Shown here piece after piece: positions 11,127 through 22,800 of a stretch of DNA of 64,000 nt (position 1 is the first letter of the stretch; every line of letters begins with the position of its first letter). Made by a program: the position numbers and the translations under genes. A model generated the notes under the pieces. That model saw nothing but the letters and a program-made list of their open reading frames with translations, made no database searches and was not told the origin of the DNA. The stretch comes from Ceratopteris richardii (taxonomy: Eukaryota; Streptophyta; Polypodiopsida; Polypodiales; Pteridaceae): contig CM035420.1 in NCBI GenBank assembly GCA_020310875.1, positions 180,181,909 through 180,245,908 on the forward strand. Reading direction: 5' to 3'.

Positions 11127-11792
11127 ATGAACTCTAAATTAAAATTTTATGCTATTACTTTACAAGTTACTTCCTTGGTTCTAGAAACTTCACGACAAGA
11201 GGTACATGATTTTCTTAGATCCATTAGAGATAGCATTCAATATGGTTTTGACTTGACTAACCTTAAGTTTTTAACATCCAAAATCAACATAGAAACTAGA
11301 GGGGATTCATCTACTGATGAACAATTGATTTACTATTGTAAACATCAATATGATGTCCTTGAACTTTTGTGGGATGCATTAAGAAGACGAATTTCCAAGC
11401 ATTCAAGGAAAACATTAAGTCAAACATCATTGAATGATGAAACAAGGAGTGCTTTTTCAACACAAATGCATGAATTTGAAAGTTGTTTTCAAAAGCTAGA
11501 ACTAGAATTTATTGACCTTAACATTGAAGCAGAGTTTTTTCCATGTAATGAGAATGACTATTATGAGGACGAATATGAAATGGAGGAACAAACATCTGTT
11601 CACAAATATGATATTAATGAACAAAAATATGATAATGAAAATGAGGAGGACAAAGATGTTAATGAAGTCAAAGATGAATCTAGATCAATGGATCAAATAA
11701 AAAACAATGGATATAAAACTTTTGACAACAAGTATATAGAGTGGGAGGAGAGTTCAACCCTTAATTCCAATATTCTCACAATTCCACTATGA
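11127..11792 (+). CDS. Hypothetical acidic protein, 221 codons
   Basis: An open frame from ATG 11127 to TGA 11790-11792. I do not recognise the family. The N-terminal half is mixed and probably helical (TSRQEVHDFLRSIRDSIQ; then YYCKHQYDVLELLWDALRRR). The C-terminal half is rich in D, E, N and Y with low complexity, which probably explains part of its openness. Coding-like debris of similar composition continues to 12758 with stops. It lies between TE remains and may be an accessory ORF of an unidentified retroelement rather than a host gene. No signal peptide is evident. Confidence 0.35.
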   Translation: MNSKLKFYAITLQVTSLVLETSRQEVHDFLRSIRDSIQYGFDLTNLKFLTSKINIETRGDSSTDEQLIYYCKHQYDVLELLWDALRRRISKHSRKTLSQTSLNDETRSAFSTQMHEFESCFQKLELEFIDLNIEAEFFPCNENDYYEDEYEMEEQTSVHKYDINEQKYDNENEEDKDVNEVKDESRSMDQIKNNGYKTFDNKYIEWEESSTLNSNILTIPL

Positions 11793-12215
11793 AGAAAGGG
11801 GAAGTGAGACCCGTATATATTTTCTTAATGAATAGACCTTAATAAATCTAAAGAACCCATTCCATCTCAAACACTTGTTAAAGAAGATGAAGTGATAATA
11901 GACTATATGAAGTTTGACAATGTTTTACATCTTAATTGCTTGACTTTAACTAATAGATCTGATGATCAAAACACAAAATGTTTGTCTCATTTTAACGAGA
12001 CTGACAAAGATGATGCATGGGATGAATAATTAAATATTGGTATTGAGAACATTTTTACTTGCTCAAATCAAGTTCTCAACCAAAATGATGTAAAAAATGA
12101 TTTAAGTGAAATGCAAGAAACCTTTAATTGGCTTTTCTTGCTATCGAATAATGTTGAAATAAATGAAATTGATCAATAACTTGTTCAAGATTGTTAGAAA
12201 GCATTGACTAATGAA

Positions 12216-12758
12216 ATGAATAATAAAAATTTTGATGAGGTTAATGAGTTTTCATTATTTGATTTATCTTCTCATGTCCATATAAGCATGGAATATGATG
12301 ATTTAGGGGAATCGAATGAAGAAATAAATGCTTATGAGAGATATCACAATGCACAACCATATGAAAATGAAAGTTCTGATGTTCCACAAATAGGGAATGA
12401 AGAGAATGAAGAGATAAATGATTTTGAGAGATAAATCAATGCACAACCATATGGAAGTTTTTAGAATGAAAATGAAAATTTTGATAGATATGAATATGGT
12501 CCACAAATGGGTGATGAAGAGAATGAATATGTTGAAACTATTGAGGTGTCTAGAGAGTTCGTTAATCTTGAAGGCTATTTTGACTATAGAGAAATATTAT
12601 CATGGAGTGATACTACTTATGATAATTCTTTGACTGCATGGTTTGCATGGTTGGTGTTCATCTTTACACTCTTTGGTTATGTGATCATGAAATGGATTGG
12701 AGGTATGTATGGTATATTGCCTCCCATGCTTTTAAAGTTTTTTCTTAAACTTATTTAA
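12216..12758 (+). pseudogene. Degenerate acidic ORF ending in a membrane-like segment
   Basis: An open frame runs from ATG 12216 to a stop at 12432-12434, followed by overlapping open frames to 12758. The first part carries an internal duplication: the wording ...NAQPYENES...GNEENEEINDFER recurs as ...NAQPYGSF...GDEENEYVE about 120 bases on. The end of the last frame (12626-12758) is strongly hydrophobic: AWFAWLVFIFTLFGYVIM, then KWIGGMYGILPP, consistent with one transmembrane helix. An acidic ectodomain followed by a C-terminal helix is compatible with an env-like retroelement ORF, but nothing identifies it. Confidence 0.35.
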
Positions 12759-13783
12759 TTATTTTCTTTAAGAGTTTTGATTCTAGGTTTTTATATGTAG
12801 GAGAGGATTACAAGATGGTAGGGTCATTGATAACTTTATTGAACAAGGACAAGAACTAGGATGATTGTGAAAGAAGTTGTTTTTTGATGTGAATATTTCA
12901 TAATTTACATTAGTCATAAGGTTTTGAAGATGGATGTCATGTGCAGGTACAGGTGGATTGAAGGAGATAAACTGAAGACTAGAACTTTCAACTAAGATTT
13001 TTCCATCAAAACTCCTATTCCAATTTTCAATTTTTGCACCATGTTTTTTCATGAATTCTTGCATCTAAAGTATGCATGAATGCTATGTATGAGCACAGAA
13101 GTTTCCTATCCATTAGATGCACATCCAATTGCAACAATCTGAATTGTAAAATGATAGCTCCGACTCGTGACTCCAAATTTTTGATGCCAGACAATCACTT
13201 CATCCGTTGCTCTTCCTTCTCATTGATTCAAATACAACAAATCCATACTAATGATCATTTGATACAAATGGCATCGCGCTAAATTTTTGATGTAAACGAC
13301 ATGCGTGATGTGATGCACGGCTTGTATTGCAATCACTTCCTATCTCTTGCGCGCTTTTGACAGTAGAAGATTGAAGCATGGGGATACGTCTAACTCCAAA
13401 GAAAAAATGCAGTCTCCCAACTTCCAGATCACATCCATTACTCACCTCTACTTTTTGCCTACCAACTATATTTACTCTGAGTACCTGCTATTTTTTATTC
13501 TTCCATCAATGACTTTGATATATTCTAAATGTTTGATGATCATTCATTTTATTTAATTCTATGTCAAGCTCCCAAAGAGCTCACAAATATAAGAATAGAA
13601 GAATGGAAACGATGACCACAGTTTCCAACAATACATGCTTGACAACTATACCTGAAGACATCATCTGATGCATACAACTAATTGAACAACATCACGTCCT
13701 TCCATCTTCTCTGTTCCTCTGTTCATCTTCTGACGTTTGTTTTTTCAACATTTGCTTAATATGATCGGCTTCTGACTCCAACA
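12759..13783. other. Spacer without recognised feature
   Basis: Only short, unremarkable open frames on both strands and no repeat structure I could detect. It ends at the target duplication of the LINE copy. Confidence 0.5.
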
Positions 13784-14375
13784 ACTTCTATGCTATGCTT
13801 GTTTTTTTGCCTGAGAGGGCAATCTTTGATCCTGTGACCTTGCTGGCCACAGCGAAAGCATGCGTTGGGAAGGTTCTTGTAGATGATGTCCTGCTCCCAC
13901 ACATCTCCTTCGCCCATGTCCACTTTGGTCCTTTTGGGAGAAGCGATCGGCTGCTCTGCGCCTCTCTGGAACGCCATCAGAGGGGAAGTTCTGTGGAAAA
14001 TTTGGCGGGAGAGGTGCGCCCTCAACTTCGGCGATCCCCCCAGGGAGTGGTCGATTGAGAAATCGCTTTTCCTCCTTGGCAAAAGGATTGTTAACAGTAA
14101 GAAATCCCCTCCCTTCAGGCACCATCAAGTCCTCCTCCTGATCAACAACAAGCTCAAACCCAAGTGGGTCCCGCATGAGGGCGATGAGAGGGTGATTAAC
14201 CTTCTCTGTAACGCAACCTAGGATTCAATCTAGCTTCCCCTGCTTTGTGGGATTTGGGGGGTCCCGTGGGCACTAGTCCCCTTCTACTGTACTTTTGTTT
14301 CTTAATTTAATTCAAGTCCGGGAGAGTAGGCTATTGCCGAACTTCCTTTATATGAAAAAAACTTCTATGCTATGC
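13784..14375 (+). mobile_element. Short L1-type LINE copy with inverted 5' part and 15-bp TSD
   Basis: ACTTCTATGCTATGC at 13784-13798 is repeated exactly at 14361-14375, a perfect 15-bp target duplication. Inside, 13799 to about 13930 read on the minus strand is LINE ORF1 around its zinc knuckle (CFRCGQQGHRIKDCP). From about 13932 the plus strand is the 3' end of ORF2 (LLGEAIGC, then WKIWRERC, FLLGKRI), its 3'UTR (CTAGTCCCCTTCT, AGGCTATTGCCGAACTTC) and a short A tract ending at 14360. Everything between ORF1 and the ORF2 tail is missing. A 5' inversion with internal loss is the classical outcome of twin priming during target-primed reverse transcription. Confidence 0.88.
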
Positions 14376-14664
14376 CAATGCCTTGATTCTAATGAATATG
14401 CTTTTTACACCCATTGATTGACATGAACCGGGAGGCCAAGAAGTTACGCTACCATGGATTTCTTCGGGCATGCCGTGTCTGTGAAACGTTGCTTGACTTC
14501 TTATGGCAATTGGGTCTGATCACTTCATCTCGCCTACACATAACTTCATCAATATATGCAAGCTTTATGTGCGAAGTGGTCTTCTCTACCGACTTTGTTA
14601 GAAATAAAGTGCATTTAAATAAAAAGGCTGTAATATTTAATGAGGCTTGACTTGTCTATGTTCT

Positions 14665-14853
14665 TTTTTCTTTTTTTTTGAGAGTACAATGAATTGGAAA
14701 GACACACACACCCGACCTCGTAAGGTAGAGACACCCATCTTGGGGAACATCATGGACACCCATCTTTGGGAACTCATGGTTATGTCCAGCCAGGATTTGA
14801 ACTTAGGACTTCCTCCTTGAGACTCAAAGCATCAACCACTAGGCTATGCGGGC
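14665..14853 (-). mobile_element. tRNA-derived SINE
   Basis: Read on the minus strand it starts GCCCGCATAGCCTAGTGG, containing an A-box-like TAGCCTAGTGG, followed by a B-box-like GTTCAAATCC about 40 bases on, i.e. a tRNA-like head with Pol III internal promoter. It then runs through a short body to a tail of A residues (T-rich at 14664-14680 on the plus strand). It is flanked by direct repeats of 18 bp: TTGACTTGTCTATGTTCT at 14647-14664 and TTGGCTTGTCTATGTTCT at 14854-14871, one mismatch. SINEs have no coding capacity and use LINE machinery; the LINE family in this window is a possible partner, which the sequence does not prove. Confidence 0.85.
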
Positions 14854-14871
14854 TTGGCTTGTCTATGTTCT

Positions 14872-17390
14872 GGATTGGCTCAACTAAAGCTAATGCTCGA
14901 CTTGAAATCTGCTCAACTAATTGACCAGAAATATAAATTATAATTTATTTCTTCGGGAGTCACGTGCTTCCATTGCAACAATAGAAAATGATGATGCTAA
15001 TCAAGTAATGTTCAAAGGGCGATGCTTGTATTTTGAATTAACTCTCCTTATGCAATAAATAGAACATTTGATTTGAAAATAGCAGAAACAACTTATGATT
15101 CAATGGATAGGATATCCATATGCTTTGTGAAAAGAATCATGATACCCCTTAACTCTTGATTTCAACACCTTATGTGTATAGGGTCTGAATTCAGAGCAAT
15201 TTTTATATATTTCCAATGTCTTTGTGAATCAAACAGTTTTGAAACGAATAGCCGTCAAAAGTTTAAGAATAATCTTGTGCAATCTGATCTTTCCATCATA
15301 TTGTCATGCAAAGTTGATATGAATAAATTTTTTTTCACTAATTTTTTGCTCCCAAGTGTTATGTTTTGCACGCCAAGCATAAATGTGACTTCAATGAGTT
15401 TGTTAAAAGTACCTCGTGTGCACCGACATTTGGGAACTGACAATTGGAGTTGATCCACCCAACTGTGTGCCTTCACGACAATGCCCTCATGCCCCTGCAT
15501 CAACAAGTATCCATGTCCGTGTGCCTAGAAAGTTTGCTCCAAATACATAGTGCAACAATGATGTGAACTCGTGCAACTGTAGAAATGAGTATTGACCTTT
15601 GGACTCATGGTTCACTATATCCTCCTGATCAAATGTCTTCTTACCATCCAACATTCCATAACCTCTCAACTTTACTTCAACTCATTGGTGCTGATAAAGC
15701 TGGACTCTTAGCATATTTCCAATGATTATCTATACATTCAACTGCTTCTACTAAGTATTGGATCCAACAATATCAACTCTATCATACAAGGATGGTTACT
15801 TTAGAAAGCACAATCATATGTTTACAAGAATAGCTTGCAGAGCTTGAAAAGCATATGTAACAAAAGAAGAGCATAATTGAGAAATTAAAAATCAATGTCC
15901 AACACTTGAGAGAGACCCCACTTGGAATGTGATATAGGAAACAATCGTTAGCATCCTTTGACTCTTTCAATTGGTGGTGGAGCATGCAAACAATGAGTTT
16001 TTGCAATGAGGCTTGTCTTGCATTTGCATTCTGTTTGTAGACTTTCATATTCATTTTTATATTATGTAGGTGATTCGTTGAAGATGTAAGTGCTTCATCA
16101 ACAACAGAGGATCAATTCAAGTTATTAAATTCTTGTTTGACCATCAAGCATGTGGTTAGTATTCTAGAGTCACCCATAGGAAACTTTATCAAAATGCAAG
16201 TGATTAAATATTTTGCAAGAAAATTACAAGTTATTATCACTCCTAGAGATGTGCAGATGGTATGTAATGAAGCAGGCATTAATATTACGCAATGCATTGT
16301 GCAATCTTTTAAAACATGCATTACAAAGAAAAGGTATTTTTTGTAGTATGTTCCCATGCCCTCAGAAGGTATCTCTGAAAAACTCGGCATCTAATGTGGT
16401 TATAGTTAGTATTCTTGGAAACTAGTTATATATGGAGGATATTATGCCTATGTCCATTTATCATTCAACTATATCCAAAAACAAATTGAAACATTTATGT
16501 GGAAAGGGATTCCCTTACAGAAAGTACAACAACATGTTCATTTATTTAGAGAGGCTTCAACAAGCAATGGTTGGATTTATAGATCTACAATACCAAGTAT
16601 GTCCATTACTGTTACCCTAATATGCATTGTTTTTTTATGTTATAAAATGTTTGGTAATTTATGTAGATTCTAATACCAAATTGAGGTTTATAATGAAGCT
16701 AGAAGAATGCCAAATCATAAAGGGATGATGAATGGAGAGATTGAGTTTGACACTCATGAATGAAGCTATGATGAATGCCATATGTGACAAAAGTAATAAC
16801 TCTTGCTGTAACTATACATATAGTGTTCAATATGAGAAAGATATATGATGGTTAGGTGCTATTCAAGTACCTATAGAATCCAATGATGTTCTTTCATGGA
16901 TTTTTATTAGGACATCATGGCCTAAATTAGTGTGTGAGAGAGCTCTCTATCTTATCTCCCTTGTCTTGACATTGAATGGGTTGCTGAGCACTATATTTCA
17001 AACTAATGAATAATTGGCATGTTATTTTAGCTTTCGTGAATCTATGTAACAAAGATGTGCACATGGCATCGTAAGTTGCGAAATGGTTAGGGGTGAAGTT
17101 TTTCAACCACGTAACTCATTCACTACCTAAGGTATCCTAGAAAACTTGGCATTTTTAGGCATCATCCTACATGCCTTTGAACAATTCCTAATGTGTTTCA
17201 AGTAGTTGAATGTAAACATCTAGGCCATCATCCACTTTAACACGAATATGGTTGAATTGCTTTATAGAAATTCTATGGCCTAGAACAACTATGCCTATAG
17301 TAGTTTAGCAATGCTGCCACTCCTCATCTATAGACACCAAAGGGAAGAAATCCACTTCTTCTTTCACTTCTTGAGCACTATCCATCTCGA
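14872..17390. other. Spacer with unassigned short ORFs
   Basis: Open frames of 60-93 codons occur on both strands (for example plus 16137-16346, minus 15255-15506), but none shows a family signature. Plus-strand frames around 16140-16740 look weakly coding-like with stops, so an old pseudogene is possible. I see no LTR, terminal inverted repeat or array here. Confidence 0.4.
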
Positions 17391-17399
17391 AAACTAGCT

Positions 17400-18375
17400 T
17401 ACACCTCTCTAGATACTTCAAGTTCTTCCTTCAATTGCTTCACCCATTCGTTATCAATATCTATAGGTATGACATGCTTTAGGATGCCCACACAAGCTAA
17501 TAGCATGTTCATATATCTTCATAACAGAAGCTTAACATTTCTCTTCCAGAGAAGTATTGATTTCCTGCAAAAATATACTTTCCTTTAGAGAGATCACCAT
17601 GAAATTAAATGAGAACTTGTGTGATATGTGCTATTGGGCATCCATACATGGGTTTATAGTCAATAATTATTTTTTTAGAATATCTTTTGTACTAGTTTTC
17701 ATTTTAATGACATATTCTCTCTTTATTTGGTTGTAATCTAGCATGGTGAATCCCTTTCTTATAATCGATGGCAAAGCATCTTTGAAAATTGGGTTACAAA
17801 TAAAATTGAAAGAAACTCCACATGCTAAAAATTCTTGAGTCAATTTAAGATGAAGCTCATCAATCTTGTTTTTTAAAAGTTGCATGTATTGTGTTTTTTG
17901 GTTTAATACGAGAAGTACTTGGCGATACATTATTAGATCTACCTACTCTATTGGACTTTCTAGGTTCGCTCTTTCTTGATATATCTAAAAACATTTGAGT
18001 ACCCTCATCGAGATTATTCTCCAAATGCAGTATGTGATACTTGACGAGACATATTCTGAACTTCTTGCATCACAATTGTATATCAACTAGTTCTTGGTAT
18101 ACACTTTGACTACTACCTCATCAAAAAACTATGAACTATTGATGGTTTTGAGCCTCTTTGATGTGATACCTTGGGTTTTATACCTGTTTGCATATTATTT
18201 GCAAAATGCACCCGTGTATCACTATCAAAGATTAGGGCATCTTGCAACATTATTACCTGCACAAGAAATATGCTATTTTATTTATTTTGCATTTTCTACA
18301 TAATAACTTCCACAATGTTTTTATTGTATTGTGGATATATCTTCTTAAAGAATAGTCACATTTGACCATTCTTTC
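17400..18375 (-). pseudogene. hAT transposase (BED/DUF659 type), decayed, copy 1
   Basis: Minus strand. A BED-finger-like MVKCDYSLRR lies near 18350, then GNNVARCPNL near 18260, matching the usual end of the BED finger. An open piece at 17667-17930 carries ELHLKLTQEFLACGVSFN and ICNPIFKDALPSI, the start of a DUF659 domain (consensus like GIPFNAIRNPSF). More coding debris runs on to about 17400 with stops. The same region is recognisable in the second copy at 57.85-58.5 kb (MLQDA... and LELHLKWTQAFLACG). hAT transposases cut and paste DNA transposons. The catalytic core and dimerisation region were not found here, so the copy is dead. Confidence 0.72.
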
Positions 18376-18634
18376 CCCTTTCCCACAATGTTTGTTTTAA
18401 TGTAGAAATTTAAATCTACAAAAAAGAAAACATAAATCCATATAAAATAAGATATACAATTCACAATATATATATATCTTAAGATATATAAAAACTATTA
18501 TGAATCTATTTCTTAAAGTTTTTAGATCTTTTTTTTGTGCATCTATGTATCTATCTATCTATATTTCTACCTCCCTATGTATCTATTTCTAAAATTCATA
18601 TATCCACTAATCTGTTCATATGTACAAACACTCT

Positions 18635-19850
18635 TGTGAAGTAAGAATGAATGGTATGAGTCAAACAATCACAATAGTTTTGAAATCAACACACACACAC
18701 ACACACACAGACACATATATATGTGTGTGTGTGTGTGTCTGTGTGTGTGGGTGTGTGTGTCGACCTATGCATAGTATTGTGAAGTAAGAATCAATGCCAT
18801 GAGTTAGAGAATCAAAATAGTTTTTAAATCACATACATAAACATATAAATAAACATACTGTTTTGAAGTAAGAATCAAAGCTATGAGTCAAACAAAGGTA
18901 ATAGTTTTTAAGTTACAATCATACAAAAAACCTACATATACTATTGTGAAGTAAGAATCAATGGTTTGAGTCACCGGATCACAATAGCTTTTGAGTCAGA
19001 ATCATAAACATAGCCTATACATACTATTGTGAAGAATCGATTCTATGAGTCATCAATTAATCATAATGGTGTTTAAATGATAATCATACACAAAAAGCTA
19101 CACCTAATATTGTGGAGGGAAAATCAATAGTATGATTTAGAAAAACAAAATAGTTTAAAAGTCACAAATATACCTACACATTATTGTGAATTAAGAATCA
19201 ATGCTATGAGTAAAAACTCAAAAACGTTTTTAAATCACAATCATAGAAATAAACCTACACATACTATTTTAAGCTAAGAATCAATGGTATGAGGCAGATA
19301 ATCACAATAATTTTTAAATCATAATCTTATGCACACACTTACACATGCTATTGTGAAGTTAGGATCAAAGCTATGATTCAGATAGTCACAATAGTTTTTG
19401 AATCAAAATCATATGCATAAACCTACACATACTATTGTGAAGTAAGAATCAATGTTATAAGTCAAACAATATCAACAACATTTAAAAACACATATATAAA
19501 CCCATTTCAACACATACTATTGTGAAAGAAGAATCAATGTTAGGAGTTAGACAATCAAAATAGTTTTTGAATCACGATCATGCATACACATGTACACACA
19601 TTCAAATATACAAAATATTACATATATTCATATACAAACATACATGCACACACATACACATACTAATGTCAAGTAAGAATCAATGCTATGAGTTGGACAG
19701 TCACAATAGTTTTTAAATCATAATCATAGACACACACATATCAACATTCACATGCACATACACATACTATTACACATACTATTACACATACACATACACA
19801 TACTATTGTGAAGTAAGAATTAATGTTACAAGTGGTGCATGAAGCAAGCC
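18635..19850 (-). repeat. Minisatellite array, about 13 units of 75-95 bp (locus 1)
   Basis: Direct repeats of a unit that reads CATACTATTGTGAAGTAAGAATCAATG on the plus strand, followed by ATGAGTCA...AATCACAATAGTTTTTAAATCACAATCATA and a CA-rich stretch. Its reverse complement is the unit of the array at 55.08-57.83 kb. Units diverge by substitutions and length of the CA/TA-rich part. The array lies directly 5' of the hAT relic, as it does at the second locus. Confidence 0.88.
18690..18762. repeat. (CA)n-(TA)n-(TG)n imperfect inverted microsatellite
   Basis: A CA run, a short ATATAT centre and a TG run form an imperfect palindrome within one unit of the minisatellite; a TCTGTGTG interruption on the right mirrors CACAGACA on the left. 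Hairpin-forming sequence, no further function evident. Confidence 0.8.
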
Positions 19851-22800
19851 TAAGTTCTTGCAAATGTGTAATAGGACTTCCCATGAGCATTGGGTTAAAA
19901 CCTTATGCATATACATGCATTAGATGATTGAGTTCTAAGCTTAATATTAGTTATTACTTTTGCTAGAAGTAAATAAGTGATTTAGAGAGAATCTTTTGGA
20001 TATATTGGGAGACGAATGCCATGAACATATTTGAATTAAAAATTCAAAATGATTCCTAAAAGTATGGATCATTTTTAGGTAAATCCGAACAACAATCATA
20101 TTTGAAAAGTGTATTTATACACTAAGTTTTAGTTGTAGGTAAGAGAACTCATCATCATACTCACTTGAGTGATTGTTGTACTTACCTCAAAGCTCATGGA
20201 GCCCTCCAACATATCATTATATCATATCTTAATTAGTACATTAACATCACATTTTCATAGCTGCATTGATATTTGTTTATTGTTATAGTACATTGCTTGA
20301 AGTTTTCCATCTTTTCTAGGCCACTACATCTAGTATAGGATCTTATTTTTTAATATATTGATCAGAGTATGAAGGCAACACTCTTTTGAGTATGTCTACA
20401 ATTTTTTTGGTCATTAATTTTGTAATTTGAGATATGGATAGATCAAAGTGATTATGTCCATGTATCTTCATCTTCCTGAAAAGTGTGGATCACACCCTTG
20501 ACTTCTTATGCATATTGCTCTCAATATAGTGTTTCTAAATTCATGAAATGACTTGGTATAGTTTACCTCAATACTTTATTGAATGTGTGCAAAATGTCTA
20601 AGGTAACTTCCAACTAGCATGTGATCTGTGAGGAAAACTGTAAGTGCCTCCCTCCATAAATACAAGGTTTTATCAAGGTGAGAAATACTCAATAGATATC
20701 TATTTTGACATAGGGTTTTCATATTCATGTTTAACGATTCCTTTGTGGTATCAATACATATATTGTAAGCTTAGAGAATCCATTAAAGGTCTATGGAGTT
20801 ACTTAGGCTAGTGTAGCAGGTTTTCGTAAGGACCCTCTGATATTTGTGTATTATCCATCACTCCTCATAATGTACACTTTTCGTAGCAATATCTCCTTGG
20901 GTGCCAAAGAGACCCACACCCTTGTCGCATATCAAAACATGTGCAAAAAAAAGTTCTACACATACATATGTTCATATCTACAAAAAATAGAGATTGGAAA
21001 TATGGCAACATTGATCTTACCTTGTCCCAAAACTCCCAATGTAGGTATTGAGCCACATACATGTGTAAAAAGTCCTTCAAAAACTATATATCCCCTTGGG
21101 AGACCCATTCCTCACCATGTCCACCTCCATGGAGCAAGAAGAAGAAATAAAAAAAGAAAAGATAGTTACAAGATTTCTTCAAGAGCCCTCTATTCACACT
21201 AGCAAAAAGTCCATAAAAATGAGCTCTTCTTGAGCTTTATTCAAAATTTAGTGGCCTTATCCACACTGAACTGGCCATCATAGTTAAAAATACTCCTACA
21301 CTAACTGTAGAGATACTCTAACTATGTTACTAAGGTATCTTGACTAGGGTGAGTGGAGTTAAGACAAGTGAGGGCTTTCCCATGCTCTAGGGAATTACAA
21401 AATTTATACACCTGTAGAAATTATAGGTAAATAAAAGGTCTAAACTAAAGGGGAAATTTAGAAAATTGTATATAGGTTCTTTAAAAATTTTGTGAGTCTT
21501 TTGTATGTATCTACTATCATCATAATTCTCACCCCTTCCTAGATGTTGTCATCCATGACACTGCATCTAGATATTTTATAGATCATACTCTTCCATGTAG
21601 TAGAGGTATCTCTTGTGCTCTTGTTATTTGAATTTCATGATTGAAATTCTTATTCAAGGGTTTCCATAAAGTCGCTTGGGATCTCCTTTCTTTTTTGTAA
21701 AAATCCATGATAGTTTCAAGATCTGGGGTCTCTCTAAGATTTTTTACCATAGGCCAATTGCCATGCCTAAGTCCTTGTCTATTTTGAAATGGTGTTGACC
21801 TCCTTTCAAGGCTATGAAATAGGTCTGCATCATAATTTCTTTCTAGATTTTTTTTTTGTTGATTTTGCATGCATGATTGAACCTATTTTTAGTTTTCTAC
21901 ATCTTGATTGGTATCTATTCCTATTATGTTGGGGTGAAACATGCTTTATGTCCACGGGAAAATGATAAAATTGATATTTAGATTCTAGGTTAGGTGGGGT
22001 GTTCACTATCTAACTAGGTCACTATCTAACTTGGGTCCTTGATCTATAAATTGTCTGATCAAAAGATTTTCCCATTTTATGTTTTTTTCAAAATTATCTA
22101 CCATTAATTATGTTGTGCTTCTTGGGTTCTCTATTGTTCTTGAGAATTCTTTCACGGTTGGAAAACTAATGGTGCAGAGATCATTTCTCCTTATTTTCTT
22201 GTAATCAATGAATTTTGACACATGTTTAACTTTATAAAGTGTTGAAGGATCTATTCCTAAACTAAGGTCACGAGTTGATCTAAGTCTTCATCCTTAAATG
22301 TTAGAAACTTCACCAAGACAAATGTGGTTCCCAAATCAATAGGAAGCTCTACATCACCTAAGAATTGAGTTAGATGACTGCCTTGGGTTGAAAGATATGC
22401 TTTATCCAGGTGCAAAATGTGAACCACATAGTTCCTATAGTATTGGGAGAGGTTTTTGGATCCCAGGAGATTGTACAATTTTCTATTTTGAACTTGTCAA
22501 TTTTGAAGAACTAGGAGCATCAGGACCATTGTGTGCTAGAGAGATGGCTCTCCTCCCAACCATATGCCTCTATATATAGCTCTCTCTAAGGGACTCATTT
22601 CTATGGTAGATGGATACTAACCATCCAAGTATCAACCATGTAACCACATGTGCACCAAGTGTCCTAGATAAATGGAGTTAACTCAAGTGAATGATTCAAG
22701 AAGGCTCTAGATCTATTGGGGCAAAACACTCTCCCATGACTTCCATAGCACTTGAACCCAAGACCTCCTCATTCCCATCCATATGACTTAACCAATAGGC

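Noticed and set aside
18094..18365. Plus-strand hydrophobic open frames (69 and 64 codons)
   Set aside because: They are antisense to the hAT relic, whose BED and DUF659 motifs explain the region better.
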